Below the pieces are notes generated by a model that had not been told where the DNA came from, made no database searches, and worked only from the letters and a program-made list of their open reading frames with translations. A stretch of DNA of 64,000 nucleotides from positions 62,001 through 126,000 of the forward strand of contig CAMLLD010000001.1 of assembly GCA_946480785.1 (NCBI GenBank), given 5' to 3'. This document shows, piece after piece, positions 62,929 to 64,000 of the stretch (positions are counted from its first letter, which is position 1; the number at the start of each line of letters is the position of its first letter). Position numbers and translations under genes: made by a program. This DNA is from an uncultured Blastocatellia bacterium. Lineage in GTDB: Bacteria > Acidobacteriota > Blastocatellia > Pyrinomonadales > Pyrinomonadaceae.

Positions 62929-63820
62929 CGATCTGGTTCTCCAGTATCTTCGACTCCGAAAAATCCTGCAGCTTGCTGAAGTACTCGGCCTCACGATCGA
63001 GCGCCGCGCGTGGCACCAGGCCAACGATCTCAGCGCTATCAATCTCCACGCCCATCGCCGCTGCTTCGCGCTTGATCGCGTCGTAAGCCGCCGTCATTCC
63101 GGTGACCTCGTAATTCACGAGGTTCAACGAGACCTGCACGAAGTGTCTCGTCGCGAGCCGAAAGCCCAACGCCTTCACAAACGGTAACCCGCCACCACGC
63201 GCCCGAATCGTTTTCGCGATCTGGCGCGCAATGCCGATGTCTTCGCTGCGCAGCACAACGTTGAAAGCGATCAGAAACGGACGTGCGCCCACCGCGATCG
63301 CACCCGCAGTTTCATGGACCACGGGCAAGCCTTCATCCGGGGCGCGCTCGGGCGTAGTGCCGATCTGTTCGCGCAACAACTCGAGCGCGCCGCGCCGCAC
63401 GTCTTCGAGGTTAACGCGCTCCGGTCGCAGCGCGGCGCGTTCGTAGTAATAAACCGGAATCGAAAGCTCGTGCGCGATCCGCTTGCCGGCCTCGTGGGCC
63501 AACCGCACGCAGTCGTCCATCGTGACACCGTGAATCGGCACAAACGGCAACACGTCAGTCGCGCCGAGCCGCGGATGTTCGCCAGCGTGCGTGCGCATGT
63601 CGATCAGTTCCGACGCGCGCTTCACCGCCTGCACCGCCGCCTCTACCACCTTTTCCGGCGAAGCAACGAACGTAATCACCGAACGGTTGTGGTCCGGATC
63701 GATGTGCGTGTCGAGCACGCACGCCGTCTCGACAGACCGAATCGCCGCCGCGAGGCTCTCGACCGTCTCGGGCCTTCGCCCCTCGCTAAAATTGGGGACA
63801 CACTCGACTAGGGCGCGCAT
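62909..63820 (-). CDS. ftcD: Glutamate formimidoyltransferase
   Basis: A 303-residue single-domain formiminotransferase that moves the formimino group of N-formimino-L-glutamate to tetrahydrofolate. The opening LVECVPNFSEGRR, the DPDHNRSVITFV segment, MRTHAGEHPRLGATDVLPFVPI and GLPFVKALGFRLATRHFVQVSLNLVNYEVT are family signatures. The cyclodeaminase domain of the mammalian bifunctional enzyme is absent, as usual in such bacteria. It completes the route begun by hutI (19237-20475). Start MRALVEC at 63820; a start at 63847 would add nine residues. Confidence 0.94.
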   Translation of the reverse strand: MRALVECVPNFSEGRRPETVESLAAAIRSVETACVLDTHIDPDHNRSVITFVASPEKVVEAAVQAVKRASELIDMRTHAGEHPRLGATDVLPFVPIHGVTMDDCVRLAHEAGKRIAHELSIPVYYYERAALRPERVNLEDVRRGALELLREQIGTTPERAPDEGLPVVHETAGAIAVGARPFLIAFNVVLRSEDIGIARQIAKTIRARGGGLPFVKALGFRLATRHFVQVSLNLVNYEVTGMTAAYDAIKREAAAMGVEIDSAEIVGLVPRAALDREAEYFSKLQDFSESKILENQIANCPGG

Positions 63821-63863
63821 TTTTCTTTGAGCTTCATTTGTTTGCAAGCTACACTACGCCACA

Positions 63864-64000
63864 ATGCCTTCCGATCGATTCATCAGTCAACGCAAAAATG
63901 CCTGGCAGCGGCTTGAAGACCTGCTCAAGCTGCTGGATCACGCGTCGCTGCGACGGCTCGGCAAAGAAGAGGTGCGTGAGCTCGGACGAATCTATCGCCG
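63864..64000 (+). CDS. SpoIIM-like membrane protein, partial (5' end only)
   Basis: The first 45 codons are in the window: MPSDRFISQRKNAWQRLEDL, then a helix with LDHASLRRLGKEEVRELGRIYRR. This matches the conserved N-terminus of the stage II sporulation protein M-like (DUF95) family, which precedes its helices. The family occurs widely in non-sporulating bacteria, often next to RDD and MoxR/DUF58 genes. The rest lies outside the window. Confidence 0.7.
   Translation, partial: MPSDRFISQRKNAWQRLEDLLKLLDHASLRRLGKEEVRELGRIYR

Overview
The window is a 64 kb stretch of dense, moderately GC-rich bacterial chromosome. It has short gaps, frequent ATGA or TGATG stop/start overlaps, no insertion sequences, no phage genes and no CRISPR. 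The gene set suggests an aerobic, chemoheterotrophic member of the Acidobacteriota, possibly Blastocatellia-like: alternative complex III joined to an A2-type cytochrome oxidase, proline/threonine-rich secreted proteins with PSPTP tails, a DUF4097 protein, a DUF5658 protein, and palindromic intergenic repeats. The taxonomic call is inference; there is no rRNA gene in the window to test it.

Layout. 1-11.4 kb (minus strand) holds housekeeping genes: a polA-like polymerase cut by the window edge, a DinB-like protein, an MFS transporter, queF, a rhomboid protease, a dicarboxylate/amino-acid symporter, nadK, tlyA, two small unknown proteins, dxs and a Tat-exported phosphoesterase. 11.4-13.8 kb (plus) has tRNA-Ser(GCT) with a clear promoter, a perfect 14-bp inverted repeat, gltX and a secreted NTF2-like protein. 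13.7-19.2 kb (minus) has a family-39-like glycosyltransferase and a 1156-residue fusion of GH18-like, polysaccharide deacetylase and GT2 modules. In front of the fusion gene lies a compact minus-strand RNA unit (promoter, over-strong SD, 11-codon ORF, internal helices, intrinsic terminator) that looks like an attenuator or small RNA. 19.2-23 kb has hutI, a small membrane protein, an APC permease and an esterase. 23-29.7 kb has ybaB-recR, pyrE, a Nudix hydrolase, a protein with two LFKRS repeats, a GHMP sugar kinase, DedA, UspA and a ROK kinase.

29.8-42.7 kb is one long respiratory operon: actA-actF (alternative complex III), a membrane-anchored unknown, SCO1/SenC, and cytochrome oxidase subunits II (with fused cytochrome c), I (A2 type), III and IV. 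Together these form a quinol-to-oxygen electron path. 42.7-54 kb is mixed: a ferredoxin-like fusion, an EamA exporter, a transglutaminase-like protein, pckA, HIT, murA, DUF4097, prmC, a structured 5' leader with a DUF5658 protein, an HtrA-like protease and inorganic pyrophosphatase. 54-61.4 kb is a purine/urate catabolic cluster: xanthine dehydrogenase FeS and FAD subunits without the molybdenum subunit, allantoinase, allantoicase, OHCU decarboxylase, HIU hydrolase and a urate oxidase (PuuD type) without its cytochrome domain. The window closes with a large unknown protein, glutamate formimidoyltransferase and the start of a SpoIIM-like membrane protein.
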